From contig JAIXQS010000005.1 of the NCBI GenBank assembly GCA_027485615.1, positions 1-64,000 of the forward strand: a DNA stretch of 64,000 nt. The letters are read 5' to 3'. The notes below the pieces were generated by a model. It was not told the DNA's origin and did no database searches. It saw only the letters and a program-made list of their open reading frames with translations. Positions 1 to 9,621 of the stretch are shown piece by piece. The first letter of the stretch is position 1, and each line of letters starts with the position of its first letter. The translations under genes were made by a program, and so were the position numbers. The stretch comes from Verrucomicrobiaceae bacterium. Its GTDB lineage: Bacteria > Verrucomicrobiota > Verrucomicrobiia > Verrucomicrobiales > Akkermansiaceae.

Positions 1-270
1 CTTCGATCTCGTTGCCGTCATCATCCATTCGTCCGCCTCCTCATGGGTAAGAAACCGAAAGACACCACGCCGGGGCAACCTGTGACCCGAGGCGGTAAGC
101 AGGCCGGTCGCCAGCTTGTTCATGTCGCTGGCCACCCGCAACGGATCCGTCGGCGGCTTGCGGCGTCCCACCTGCTTGCCGATGGTTTCCTCCAGATTGA
201 TGATGGTGCGCGGTTCATCCACGGAATGAAGCTGGCACCCCAACCCAAGGGTGGCGAGCGGTTGTTTCAA
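1..270 (-). CDS. hypothetical protein (3' end outside window); TTG start overlaps the deoC stop
   Basis: Minus-strand reading LKQPLATLGLGCQLHSVDEPRTIINLEETIGKQVGRRKPPTDPLRVASDMNKLATGLLTASGHRLPRRGVFRFLTHEEADEWMMTATRSK has no stop up to the window edge; TTG overlaps the deoC TGA (TTGA). Confidence 0.45.
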   Translation of the reverse strand, partial: MKQPLATLGLGCQLHSVDEPRTIINLEETIGKQVGRRKPPTDPLRVASDMNKLATGLLTASGHRLPRRGVFRFLTHEEADEWMMTATRSK

Positions 271-1196
271 TACCCCCCCGCCGCCTCGCTGAAGACGTAG
301 GGAGCCTGGTAATGCCCTGTTTTCTCCTTCACGAGCTGCCGGACGAGATCGTTCAAAAGGGCGGATGCGCCGAAGCGGTAGCGGGCGTTGTTTAGCCACG
401 CATCGCCGAGCGTCTCCTTCACGGCCACAAGGAAAGTGAGCGCCTGCTTCGCGGTGCGGATGCCGCCGGCCGGTTTCATTGCGATCTCCGTGCCCGTCTG
501 CAGATAGAAATCGCGGATCGCCTCCAGCATCACCTGGTTGTTGCCGAGGGTGGCGTTGTCGGTGGTTTTGCCGGTGGAGGTCTTGATGAAATCGCCGGGG
601 CGCAGGACTTCCATCGCGAGGAAAGAGGCGGCGCGGATGTTGTCGTAGGTTTCCAGTTCGCTGGTTTCCAAAATCACTTTCAGAGTGGCCTCGCCGCAGG
701 CATCGCGCACGGCGGCGATCTCGTCCTGCACTTTGCGGATCTCGCCTGCGAGAAACGCGCCGCGAGAGATCACCATGTCGATCTCATCCGCGCCATCTTT
801 GACAGCGGACTTCACCTCCGCGAGACGTGTGGCCAGCGGAGCCTGTCCGGATGGAAACGCGGTCGCCACGGAAGCGATTTTCACGGGGCTGCCTTTCACG
901 ATCCTCGCCGCGTGCTTCACCATCGCCGGATACACGCATACGGCTGCCGTAGGCGGGACGCCGTCATGCGGGCGCATGGCCTTGTGGCACAGCGACTCCA
1001 CCTTGCCGCGCGTGTCCTTGCCCTCCAGAGTGGTGAGATCTACCATCGATACGGCCATTTTCAGCCCGAAAACCTTGGACGCCTTCTTGATACTACGTGT
1101 GCCGTATTTCGCCACCCGCTCCTCGATCCCCACCCGATCCACACGCCCGCACCGATCCACCAGCTCGCCCAGAGTCCTCGCATCCCTGAAATTCAT
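267..1196 (-). CDS. deoC: deoxyribose-phosphate aldolase
   Basis: Class I aldolase motifs VILETSEL, FIKTSTGK, MKPAGGIRT; start trimmed to MNFRDARTL. Confidence 0.95.
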   Translation of the reverse strand: MNFRDARTLGELVDRCGRVDRVGIEERVAKYGTRSIKKASKVFGLKMAVSMVDLTTLEGKDTRGKVESLCHKAMRPHDGVPPTAAVCVYPAMVKHAARIVKGSPVKIASVATAFPSGQAPLATRLAEVKSAVKDGADEIDMVISRGAFLAGEIRKVQDEIAAVRDACGEATLKVILETSELETYDNIRAASFLAMEVLRPGDFIKTSTGKTTDNATLGNNQVMLEAIRDFYLQTGTEIAMKPAGGIRTAKQALTFLVAVKETLGDAWLNNARYRFGASALLNDLVRQLVKEKTGHYQAPYVFSEAAGGY

Positions 1197-1518
1197 GGCT
1201 TCAGGTTCCGTGCAAATCGACCCGCTGCCAAGATGCAAGTTCGCCGCCGCGCCAACCCTTCCCTCCGGCGCCCGAAAGGGTTGCGGGAGTCTTCCTGTCC
1301 TTCGGGATATCACACGCGAAGGGAGGGGCTTCACCCGCGGGATCGCCGTTCATACTGCAACGGCGTTGACGGTAAAACGTCCAGCGGCGGGCGCCCTGTC
1401 CTGAATCACTAGAACTGACCTGCCGTCTGTTCAGCCCTTGCTGCCGCAAAAAAACGCAATCGAACTTCCGTCGGGCGCCGGGGAATCCGGATGTCGATAA
1501 ATTCGCCGGACACCGAAA

Positions 1519-1547
1519 TTGCATCATGCGCGATAGGCCGTTAGTCT
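1519..1547 (+). promoter_or_regulatory. putative sigma70-type promoter TTGCAT-17-TAGTCT, 7 nt before ATG
   Basis: Read directly; predicted TSS falls at or next to the start codon at 1555. Confidence 0.5.
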
Positions 1548-1554
1548 CGCTGCC

Positions 1555-4260
1555 ATGCCCGAAAGGATTTTCCTCGGTTACGACGCGCCGTTCCTGTCTC
1601 TCCTTGTCCCGCGGCTGCTGGACGACCGCGAATCCCTGAAGGAATCGCTGGTCATCGTGCCGACCGGGCAGAGCGGGCGCATCCTGCGTGAATCCCTCGC
1701 CGCGGCTTCGACGGCGATCCTTGCGCCCACCGTCACCACTCCGGGCGCGCTGCTGCATATCGACGATGCGTCGGTCTCGCCGCCATGGATCGAGAAAATC
1801 GCCTGGATGGAAGCGCTGACATTGATCCCGCCCGAGGGCTGGGGGAACTACGCCGAGCTTTTCCCCGTGCCGCCTCAGGCCGGTGATGGGAATCCCGATT
1901 GGGCGGTATCGCTCGCGGCGGAGATCACCGCCCTGCGCGCGGCCTTGCAGGAGCACCGGCACAACCTTTTCTCCGCCTCGAAGTTCCTCGCCTCCACACC
2001 GGAGGCGGGTCGCTGGGAAAACCTCGCGCGGCTGGAAACCCTCGCCGAGCGGCAGCTTTCCGCATGGGGCTACACCTCCCGCACCACGGCGATGCGGGAG
2101 GGTTTTGCGCTGCCTGCCGGCACCCGGAACATCATCCTTGCGGGGATCACCGAGATGCCGAAGTGCCTGGAGGAGGCGCTCATGGAGTTCGATGGAAAGG
2201 TTGTCTCATACATAGCTGCGCCGGAGACGGAGGCGGAGCTTTTCTCGCCGCTGGGACTACCCCTGGAAACATGGGCGAGCCGCGGGCTGCCGTCGCACGT
2301 GATCACGCAGATCGCAGCTGATCCGGCGGGACAGGCCGCCCTCGCGCTCACCGCCGTTTCGAAAACCGGAGCGTCATCCTCGGAGATCGCGCTCGGCTGC
2401 CCGGACGAGCGCAGCGGGGCGGTGGTCGCCCGCGCCTTTTCGGAAAACGGCTGGCCCGCCTTTCATCCCGCCTCCTCGCAGCCGATGCCGCCCCTCGTCC
2501 GCTGGCTCACCGCATGGAAAGATTGGCTCGCGAAACCAACTTCCCGCCAACTCGCCGCGCTGCTCTCGCTGCCCGAGTCCGCCCACCTCATTTCCGGAGA
2601 CCGCGCCCGTAAACTCACCGCCCTCAACAAGATCCGCGACAACCACGCCGCCATCGAACCCGAGGCGATCATAAACCTCCCCGAAACCGACGATGCCCTG
2701 CGCGCCTCCGTCTCCGCCTTGCTCGGACTGCGGCGTTCCTTCCTCTCGGAACATTTCCCCGAAGCGATCAGCTCCCACCTGCACGCACTCGACCCGAAAT
2801 CGGAAAGCCCGCTCGCCTCCCGCATCGGCGATTTCCTCACCGAGGCCGCGCCGCTTTTCCCGCAGACCGACCGCAGCCACGGCTTCTGGCTCCAGACTTT
2901 GCTCTCATGGCTTCCCTCCCCCACGGCCGAGCCATCCGCCGACCGCGTGATCGATGTCCAGGGCTGGCTGGAGCTGCTTTTCGAGCCGGGCGCGCACCTG
3001 GTCATCTGCGGCATGAACGAGACCTTCGTCCCCGCGCGACCCGGCGGAGATCCCTGGCTTTCGGAAAACATCCGCCGCGCCCTCAGGCTGACCGCCGAGA
3101 CCGACCGCCACGCACGCGACGCGTACCTCCTCCACGCCATGCTCATGATGCGCCGCGAACACGGCTCCGCGCACCTGATCTGCGGAAAGAACGGCGCGGG
3201 CGGCGAAACCCTCCTCCCCTCCCGCATGCTGCTCCGCGTGCCGCGCGCGGAACTCATCCCCACCGTCGAGAACCTGTTCCGAGAGATCGAACCGCCGGAG
3301 GCGGATCTCATCTGGACGCGCGATTGGAAATGGCAGCCGCCCGCCATCGATCTGCCGGAGCGGATCAGCGTCACCGCCCTCCGCGATTACCTCGCCTGCC
3401 CGTTCCGCTTCTATCTCAAGCAGCTCTGCAAAATGGGAGCGCCGGAGCCGGACCGCCGGGAAATGAACGCGCGGGATTTCGGGTCGATCACCCACCTCGT
3501 CGTCGAGATTTGGGGAAACGATCCGGAGAAACGCCGCCTCACAGATCCGGAGAAAATCACGGCCTCACTATCCTCCACGCTCGATGAGGTGATGCTTCGG
3601 GAGTTCGGGAAAAACCCTCCGCTGGCGATCCGCATCCAGACCCACGCCATCCACCAGCGCCTTGAATGGTTCGCCGCCGTGCAGGCGGAGACAGCGGCGG
3701 AGGGCTGGGAAATCATCGAGATCGAGAGCAAGTTCGCAATCCCGTCCGGCGCGTTCAACATAGTCGGCAAGATCGACCGCATCGACCGCCACCGCGAGAC
3801 CGGGCAAATCCGCGTGATCGACTACAAGACCGGCAAGGCGGAGAAAGTCGATTTATCGCACCGCCAAAAGATCACCGCGAAAACCAAGTTGCCGATCCAT
3901 CTACCCGAAGGCTGCCCCGCCTTCCTGGATACGACCGACAGCAAGGGCAATTCCGCTTCATTTTTTTGGAAAAACCTCCAACTCCCGCTCTACGCCCTCG
4001 CACGCAGCCTCGGCTCACAAGAAACGCCGATCCCCGCCTACATCCACCTCGGCCAGACCGAGGAAAACGTGAAGTTCTCCATTTGGGACGAGTTTTCCGT
4101 AGAGGATCTGGAATCCGCGAAAGCCTGTATGGAGTGGATCACCGGGAATCTGACCGCACGGGCATTTTGGCCTCCGGCGGAAAAGGTCGAGTACGATGAT
4201 TTCGCCCTTCTCGCCCAAAACTCCCCGCTCGGGGAAGCGTTCGAGAAGCTTTCCCCCTAG
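1555..4260 (+). CDS. AddB/RecB-like PD-(D/E)XK nuclease family protein
   Basis: C-terminal RecB-type nuclease motif VIDYKTGK, LACPFRFYLKQLC region, inactive-helicase-like N-terminus. Confidence 0.8.
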   Translation: MPERIFLGYDAPFLSLLVPRLLDDRESLKESLVIVPTGQSGRILRESLAAASTAILAPTVTTPGALLHIDDASVSPPWIEKIAWMEALTLIPPEGWGNYAELFPVPPQAGDGNPDWAVSLAAEITALRAALQEHRHNLFSASKFLASTPEAGRWENLARLETLAERQLSAWGYTSRTTAMREGFALPAGTRNIILAGITEMPKCLEEALMEFDGKVVSYIAAPETEAELFSPLGLPLETWASRGLPSHVITQIAADPAGQAALALTAVSKTGASSSEIALGCPDERSGAVVARAFSENGWPAFHPASSQPMPPLVRWLTAWKDWLAKPTSRQLAALLSLPESAHLISGDRARKLTALNKIRDNHAAIEPEAIINLPETDDALRASVSALLGLRRSFLSEHFPEAISSHLHALDPKSESPLASRIGDFLTEAAPLFPQTDRSHGFWLQTLLSWLPSPTAEPSADRVIDVQGWLELLFEPGAHLVICGMNETFVPARPGGDPWLSENIRRALRLTAETDRHARDAYLLHAMLMMRREHGSAHLICGKNGAGGETLLPSRMLLRVPRAELIPTVENLFREIEPPEADLIWTRDWKWQPPAIDLPERISVTALRDYLACPFRFYLKQLCKMGAPEPDRREMNARDFGSITHLVVEIWGNDPEKRRLTDPEKITASLSSTLDEVMLREFGKNPPLAIRIQTHAIHQRLEWFAAVQAETAAEGWEIIEIESKFAIPSGAFNIVGKIDRIDRHRETGQIRVIDYKTGKAEKVDLSHRQKITAKTKLPIHLPEGCPAFLDTTDSKGNSASFFWKNLQLPLYALARSLGSQETPIPAYIHLGQTEENVKFSIWDEFSVEDLESAKACMEWITGNLTARAFWPPAEKVEYDDFALLAQNSPLGEAFEKLSP

Positions 4261-4411
4261 TTCGTGAAAATTTTCCTGTCTGCCAGCCTTCCTTGTTTTC
4301 GCAGGAAATGACTCATGTGTCCTTTGTGCGCAGGCGCAAAAGGATCCGTGGAAAAGCGCGGCAGGTCAATTTTCATGGCGGATACACGCCACACGCTCCG
4401 GACGAGCCCGA

Positions 4412-5620
4412 CTAATCCGGCATCCAGCCCGAAAACCGCGAAATCTCCGATCGGCTCCTCTGCCTGTGTACCCAAACGCTCTGCACAAGCCCGAGCAGGA
4501 ACATGCAGATTACCACAAATGTGCCGGAGTAGCTCACCAACGGAAGGGGAATGCCGGTGATCGGCATCAACAGCACGCACATCCCGATGTTTTCATAAGT
4601 GTGTGCGAAAAACAGCGCCACAACCATGCAAACGATGAGCCGTCCCGCCACGTCACGGCTGTAGAAGCCGATGAACAGTCCCTGGATCATGAGCAGGGCG
4701 AACGCCCCCAGCAGCAGCAGCATCCCTCGGAACCCCAGTTCCTCAGCAATAACCGCCACAATGAAGTCGTTGTGCGCAGTGAGGTGGGGGATGAATTTCT
4801 TGTCATGCAGGGATCCCCTCTCCGCTGATGCCTTCCAACCCGCGCCACTCCAGCCGGCCTTACCGACCGCCATTGAGACGTTGTGAGGCGCATAGCCGTC
4901 CCCTTTGATATCGACTTCCTCACCATTCATCATCCGCAGCCAGAGATCGATCCGGTCAGGGCCGCGTTCCGAAACGAGCGGCAAGATTACAAAATAAAGA
5001 ATGGGCAGGACACCCGCCGAGACGAAGGCAATGAAGCTCAGGAAACGGAACGGGATGCCCGCTACAAGCAGCGCAACCACGACAACCGGAATCCACACCA
5101 GGGCGGATCCCATGTCCCCCATTTTCATTACCAGCAGGAAAGGCACGATGGATACCGTGCCGATCATCCCGATCCGAACGAAGGGATTCCCCAGCAAGGG
5201 ATGGAGCTTTGGCATATCCTGCATGAGCCATGCGATCATCACGATCCCGGAAGTCACGCCGAGTTGCGCGGGTTGGAAACTGAGCCCCCCGATCACGAGA
5301 CGGTGCACCTCGTCATCGGCCTGCATCGCCATCACCATCAAACCCAGGCTGACGGCGTATAGCGGCACCCCAAGCCAGCGGATCCAACGATAATCGATGA
5401 GTGCCGCCGCGAAATAGGCCACGCTACCCACCACGATCCAATTCTTCTGCATCCACGCGAAATATCCGCCGGCGGAACCGAACTCAGCGAGCTTTTCGGG
5501 GGAAACCGGCAAATGTCTCGCGGCGCTCTCGATCATAAATACCCCGAAGATGAGCAGCGCGTACATCACGAACACAAGCACCCAATTCATCCCCAGAATT
5601 TTCCGCAAAAACGGCGTCAT
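4412..5620 (-). CDS. rodA: rod shape-determining protein RodA (FtsW/RodA/SpoVE family)
   Basis: Polytopic; NDFIVAVIAEELGFRG and ITGIPLPLVSYSGT motifs. Confidence 0.95.
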   Translation of the reverse strand: MTPFLRKILGMNWVLVFVMYALLIFGVFMIESAARHLPVSPEKLAEFGSAGGYFAWMQKNWIVVGSVAYFAAALIDYRWIRWLGVPLYAVSLGLMVMAMQADDEVHRLVIGGLSFQPAQLGVTSGIVMIAWLMQDMPKLHPLLGNPFVRIGMIGTVSIVPFLLVMKMGDMGSALVWIPVVVVALLVAGIPFRFLSFIAFVSAGVLPILYFVILPLVSERGPDRIDLWLRMMNGEEVDIKGDGYAPHNVSMAVGKAGWSGAGWKASAERGSLHDKKFIPHLTAHNDFIVAVIAEELGFRGMLLLLGAFALLMIQGLFIGFYSRDVAGRLIVCMVVALFFAHTYENIGMCVLLMPITGIPLPLVSYSGTFVVICMFLLGLVQSVWVHRQRSRSEISRFSGWMPD

Positions 5621-5792
5621 TTTCCCTTAGGAGACCGACGGTATCCACCCTCACCTGCTTGGCAAGCCGTCATCGCGCAATCAACCGTGAAGTGCTGGCG
5701 ATGCCGGAAAAAAGCGCCGAGGTTGTGCGTTGACGGCCTCAGATTTTGCCACCAAGCTTGCAGCCGCAACCATTCGCAACCCCAAACAAACT

Positions 5793-6446
5793 ATGACTCT
5801 TATCCGACGTTTTCTCTGCGTGGCCTTCGCCGCCTCGCTCGTTTCCATGGCCGCCGCCCAGGAAGACAAGCTCAAGATCGCCACCGTGGACATGCAGGAG
5901 CTTTTCAAGCAATTCTACCGTACCAACGAGGCTCAGAAGCAGATCAATGGCGAGCGCGCCCGCATCCAGAAGGACAACAACGAGCGCCTCGCCCGCATCC
6001 GCGAACTGGAAACGAACCTCGGCAACCTCAAGAAGCAGATCGAGGATCCATCGATCAACGACTCCAAGAAGCAGGCGCTGTTCAAGGACTGGCAGATGCA
6101 GCAGCAGGAGGGCATCGCCCTTGACCGCGAGCGCCGCGAGTTCCTCCAGCGCCGCAACCAGGCTCTGAATGAGAAGATGGTGCAGCGCATGAAGGGCATC
6201 CTTGAGGAAATCCGCAAGCTCGTCGAGGAGCAGGCGAAGACTGACAACTACGACTACGTCTTCGACAAGTCCGGCCTCAGCACCTCGCAGGTTCCTTTCC
6301 TCCTCTACACCAAGGATGCCACCGACATCACCGCCGGCCTCCTGAAGGATCTCAACAAGGACGCACCCGCAGAATCCGCCCCCGCTGAGGAGGAAGCTCC
6401 TGTCGAAGAAACTCCTGCCCCAGCACCCGCTCCCGTTGAGGAGTAA
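5793..6446 (+). CDS. OmpH/Skp family periplasmic chaperone
   Basis: Signal peptide, coiled coil, KIATVDMQELF start and DYVFDKSG motif; directly upstream of lpxD. Confidence 0.85.
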   Translation: MTLIRRFLCVAFAASLVSMAAAQEDKLKIATVDMQELFKQFYRTNEAQKQINGERARIQKDNNERLARIRELETNLGNLKKQIEDPSINDSKKQALFKDWQMQQQEGIALDRERREFLQRRNQALNEKMVQRMKGILEEIRKLVEEQAKTDNYDYVFDKSGLSTSQVPFLLYTKDATDITAGLLKDLNKDAPAESAPAEEEAPVEETPAPAPAPVEE

Positions 6447-6464
6447 ATCAAGCAACCGCTCACT

Positions 6465-7511
6465 TTGGCAATCAGCCTGAGTCTTTCGGAACTCGCCGAC
6501 CGCATTGATGGCAAGATCATCTGCGGTGAGGCGGGTTCTCTTTTTTCAGGAATGGCCGCACTGGATGCGGCTGGTCCGGAGGAAATCAGTTTTCTCGGAA
6601 ATGAGAAATACTTGCCGCAATTCCTCGCCACCAAGGCGGGGGCGGTGATCGTTCCCGTAGGCCATGATTTCGGAAACCATCCCTCGGCACTGGTAGCGGT
6701 TGCCAACCCTTCGCTGGCCTTCTCGGCCGTGGTGCGTCACTTCGTGGCTTCGGCGCACTTCAAGCCGGGTATCCACAAGTCCGCTTTTGTCGATCCCGCA
6801 GCCGTCCTTGATCCGTTGAAAGTCTGCGTCCACCCCGGCGCTGTCGTGATGGCCGGGGCTGTCGTCGGCGACGGCACGGTGATCGGCCCGAACGCCGTGA
6901 TCCAGGAGGAGGCGCGGATCGGTGAGGACTGCCACATCGGCGCGAACGTAAGCGTCCGCGAGCGCTGCATACTCGGTGACAGGGTGGCGATTCAGCCGGG
7001 TGTCGTTATCGGCTCCGACGGATATGGATACGAGTTTTCCGGAGAGCGCCACGTGAAGATCGAACAGGTCGGCATCGTCGAGATTCACGACGACGTGGAG
7101 ATCGGCGCGAACACAACCGTCGACCGAGCCCGTTTCGGCAAAACCATCATCGGTGAGGGCACGAAAATCGACAACCTCTGCCAGATCGCGCACAACGTGA
7201 TCATCGGCAAGCATTGCCTGATCGTTTCACAGTCGGGTCTGGCGGGCAGTTGCCGGATCGGGGATTACGTAACCATCGCCGCACAATCCGGCGTGGCGGG
7301 TCACGTCTTCATCGGCGACAAGGCCATCCTCAGCGGACGCTGCGGGGCGACCACCAGCCTTGAGGGCGGCATGATCTACGCCGGCAAACCGGCTCTCCCT
7401 TTCCGCGAGGAAAACAAGCTCCAAGCCCATGTCCGCCGATTGCCCAAACTAATCGCTCGCGTCAAGGCGATGGAGCAGTTGCTAAAGCAGACTCCCACCT
7501 CTGACACCTAA
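6465..7511 (+). CDS. lpxD: UDP-3-O-(3-hydroxymyristoyl)glucosamine N-acyltransferase
   Basis: Hexapeptide-repeat left-handed beta helix; VVIGSDGYGYEF, IDNLCQIAHNV; TTG start. Confidence 0.97.
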   Translation: MAISLSLSELADRIDGKIICGEAGSLFSGMAALDAAGPEEISFLGNEKYLPQFLATKAGAVIVPVGHDFGNHPSALVAVANPSLAFSAVVRHFVASAHFKPGIHKSAFVDPAAVLDPLKVCVHPGAVVMAGAVVGDGTVIGPNAVIQEEARIGEDCHIGANVSVRERCILGDRVAIQPGVVIGSDGYGYEFSGERHVKIEQVGIVEIHDDVEIGANTTVDRARFGKTIIGEGTKIDNLCQIAHNVIIGKHCLIVSQSGLAGSCRIGDYVTIAAQSGVAGHVFIGDKAILSGRCGATTSLEGGMIYAGKPALPFREENKLQAHVRRLPKLIARVKAMEQLLKQTPTSDT

Positions 7512-7523
7512 GCCCCCTCTCTC

Positions 7524-8309
7524 ATTTTCGATTTCTCCTGGTTCTCCCAGCCAGGCGCCTGGGCGGCTCTTCTCACACTAACCTTGCTTGAGATCGTCCT
7601 CGGCATCGATAACATCGTCTTCATCTCGATACTCGTGGATCGGCTCCCTCACGAGCAGCGGAAACGCGGGCGACTCATCGGCCTTTCCCTCGCCATGGTC
7701 ATGCGCCTCTGCCTATTGGCCACCATCTCCTGGATGATGGGGCTCACCTCCGAGATTTTCTCCATTCCGGTTCATCCCCTGCTGTGGAACACAATTCCCT
7801 ACGCCGCCGAGCACGCCGGACAGCTCGGCATCAGCGGCAAGGGGCTGATCCTGCTCGCGGGCGGATTCTTCCTGATCTGGAAAGCCACCAAGGAAATCCA
7901 CCACAAGCTCGAAGGCCATGAGGAGGCCGGACATAGCGTAAAGGCAGCGACCTTCGGGGCGATCATGGCTCAAATCGCCGTGATCGATATCGTCTTCTCA
8001 CTCGACTCAGTCATCACCGCCGCAGGCATGGCCGATCATCTCTCGGTGATGATGCTCGCCGTGATCATTTCCATCGGCGTGATGATGCTGTCCGCAAGCG
8101 CCATCGGGGACTTCGTCTCGAAGCACCCTTCCGTGAAAATGCTCGCCCTTTCGTTCCTGATACTGATCGGAACCGCCCTTATCGCGGAAGGCTTCCACTT
8201 CGAGATCCCCAAAGGCTACATCTACTTCGCGATGGTGTTCTCGCTGGGCGTTGAGATGCTCAACCTCAGGATCCGCAGCAAGGGCGGTGCAGTGCCTTCC
8301 CCGCACTAG
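7524..8309 (+). CDS. TerC family integral membrane protein (probable ATT start)
   Basis: IFDFSWFSQPGAWAALLTLTLLEIVLGIDNIVFISIL...; conserved N-terminus extends upstream of the nearest TTG at 7584. Confidence 0.85.
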   Translation: MFDFSWFSQPGAWAALLTLTLLEIVLGIDNIVFISILVDRLPHEQRKRGRLIGLSLAMVMRLCLLATISWMMGLTSEIFSIPVHPLLWNTIPYAAEHAGQLGISGKGLILLAGGFFLIWKATKEIHHKLEGHEEAGHSVKAATFGAIMAQIAVIDIVFSLDSVITAAGMADHLSVMMLAVIISIGVMMLSASAIGDFVSKHPSVKMLALSFLILIGTALIAEGFHFEIPKGYIYFAMVFSLGVEMLNLRIRSKGGAVPSPH

Positions 8310-8328
8310 ACAACCGTCCATCCTAGGA

Positions 8329-9129
8329 TCAGAGCCTGAATCGCGGCGACTGGCTGAGGAACTTGGCGGGATTGTCGTATGTGACTTTGCGGATCATCTC
8401 CGGCGTGTGCTTCCGGCGCTTCATTTCCAGCGCGCATTTCGGCACGGCCATGGGATCTGAGACACCCCAGTCGCAGGCGGAGTTCATCCAGATATTCTCG
8501 CTGCCATAGACCTCGAGGATATCGATCGCCCGGTTCGGCGTGCATTTGCTTTCCGGATAGAGCGTCATGCCCGCCCAGTAGCCCGCATCGAGCACATGGG
8601 CTACGGTGTGTTCCTCGACGTGGTCGATGATCACCTTGGAGCGGTCGAGCTTCGAGAAAGAGGCCAGCGAATCGAGGATCAGCTTGGTGCCCTTGAGCTT
8701 GTCCTCGAGGTGGGGGGTGTGGATGAGGATGGGCAGGTCGTAATCGAGGGCGATCTGCACGTGTTCCTCGAAAATTTTCAGCTCGCTGTGGGTGTTCTTG
8801 TTGAGCCCGATCTCGCCGATGCCGAGCACGTTCTCCCGACCGATGAATTCCGGGATCAGCGCCATCACCTCACGCGCGAAGCCGGGATCATCCGCCTCCT
8901 TCGGATTGATGCAGAGCCAGCAGAAATGCTTGATGCCATATCGCGCCGCGCGCTTCGGTTCGTATTCCGTGAGCTGTCGGAAGTAGTCGTAGAAGCCGTC
9001 AGCGGAGGATCGGTCGAAGCCCGCCCAGAACGCGGGTTCGCACAGTGCCTCGCAGCCCGCGATGGCAAGTCTCTCGTAGTCGTCAGTCGTGCGGCTGACC
9101 ATGTGGGCGTGGGGTTCGATATAGCTCAT
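8329..9129 (-). CDS. TatD-like metal-dependent hydrolase, ebo-cluster type
   Basis: MSYIEPHAHMVSRTTDDYE, LINPKEADDP-like region, ILIHTPH, NSACDWGVSDP; resembles the TatD hydrolase of ebo operons. Confidence 0.8.
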   Translation of the reverse strand: MSYIEPHAHMVSRTTDDYERLAIAGCEALCEPAFWAGFDRSSADGFYDYFRQLTEYEPKRAARYGIKHFCWLCINPKEADDPGFAREVMALIPEFIGRENVLGIGEIGLNKNTHSELKIFEEHVQIALDYDLPILIHTPHLEDKLKGTKLILDSLASFSKLDRSKVIIDHVEEHTVAHVLDAGYWAGMTLYPESKCTPNRAIDILEVYGSENIWMNSACDWGVSDPMAVPKCALEMKRRKHTPEMIRKVTYDNPAKFLSQSPRFRL

Positions 9130-9134
9130 GGCGG

Positions 9135-9398
9135 TCAGGAAACGGGTGCTCCGGAGGCTCCTTGGAAAGGGGCTGTTTCAGATAGCTCGGCGGTGTGGTC
9201 GGAGAACTTCTCAAGCACTGCTTTCGCGCGATCGGGGCGATTTTCCAGAAGGATGGGCAATGCCTCCTTGAAATACCGGATGCGGGCGTCGTCACCGCCC
9301 TCATGCCTCTCCAGCCGATCCAAAAACGCGGCCAGATCGATCAGCCGTGCGCGGGCGTCGATGAACTGCAAGTCCAATAGTTCCTTTTTGCTAAGCAT
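9135..9398 (-). CDS. conserved hypothetical protein
   Basis: 87 aa ORF 5 nt upstream of the TatD-like gene, same strand, coding-like composition. Confidence 0.55.
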   Translation of the reverse strand: MLSKKELLDLQFIDARARLIDLAAFLDRLERHEGGDDARIRYFKEALPILLENRPDRAKAVLEKFSDHTAELSETAPFQGASGAPVS

Positions 9399-9440
9399 GA
9401 TGTTCGTGGGGAAATGTTAGCCGCTTTTGCCGTTCAGGCG

Positions 9441-9484
9441 AAAAGAAAAACCCCGCCGCGAATCCGGATTCCGCGACGGGGGGG
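9441..9484 (-). terminator. rho-independent terminator
   Basis: On minus: CCCCGTCGCGGAATCCGGATTCGCGGCGGGG followed by TTTTTCTTTT. Confidence 0.8.
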
Positions 9485-9621
9485 AAATTCGGGCCGCCAT
9501 CGCTCCGAGTCTTTGGTATCCCTCCGACGCTGAGCGGTGGCCGCCCACAAAGGGTGCCGAGGCCATTGGATACGAAAGCTCGGAAGAGGGATCTTTCAAC
9601 CGTACTTGGAAAAAAATTAGA

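Noticed and set aside
43-300. Plus-strand 85-aa ORF at the window start
   Set aside because: The minus strand gives a better reading (continuation of the deoC operon with HEEADEWMM-type sequence); plus ORF looks like a shadow.
4315-4350. Imperfect hairpin TCCTTTGTGCGC-AGG-CGCAAAAGGA between convergent addB-like and rodA
   Set aside because: No T-run and mismatched stem; not confidently a terminator.
5739-6455. Minus-strand 238-aa Leu/Val-rich ORF opposite the OmpH-like gene
   Set aside because: Mirror image of coiled-coil codons (CTC/GAG); not a plausible membrane protein gene given clear OmpH coding on plus.
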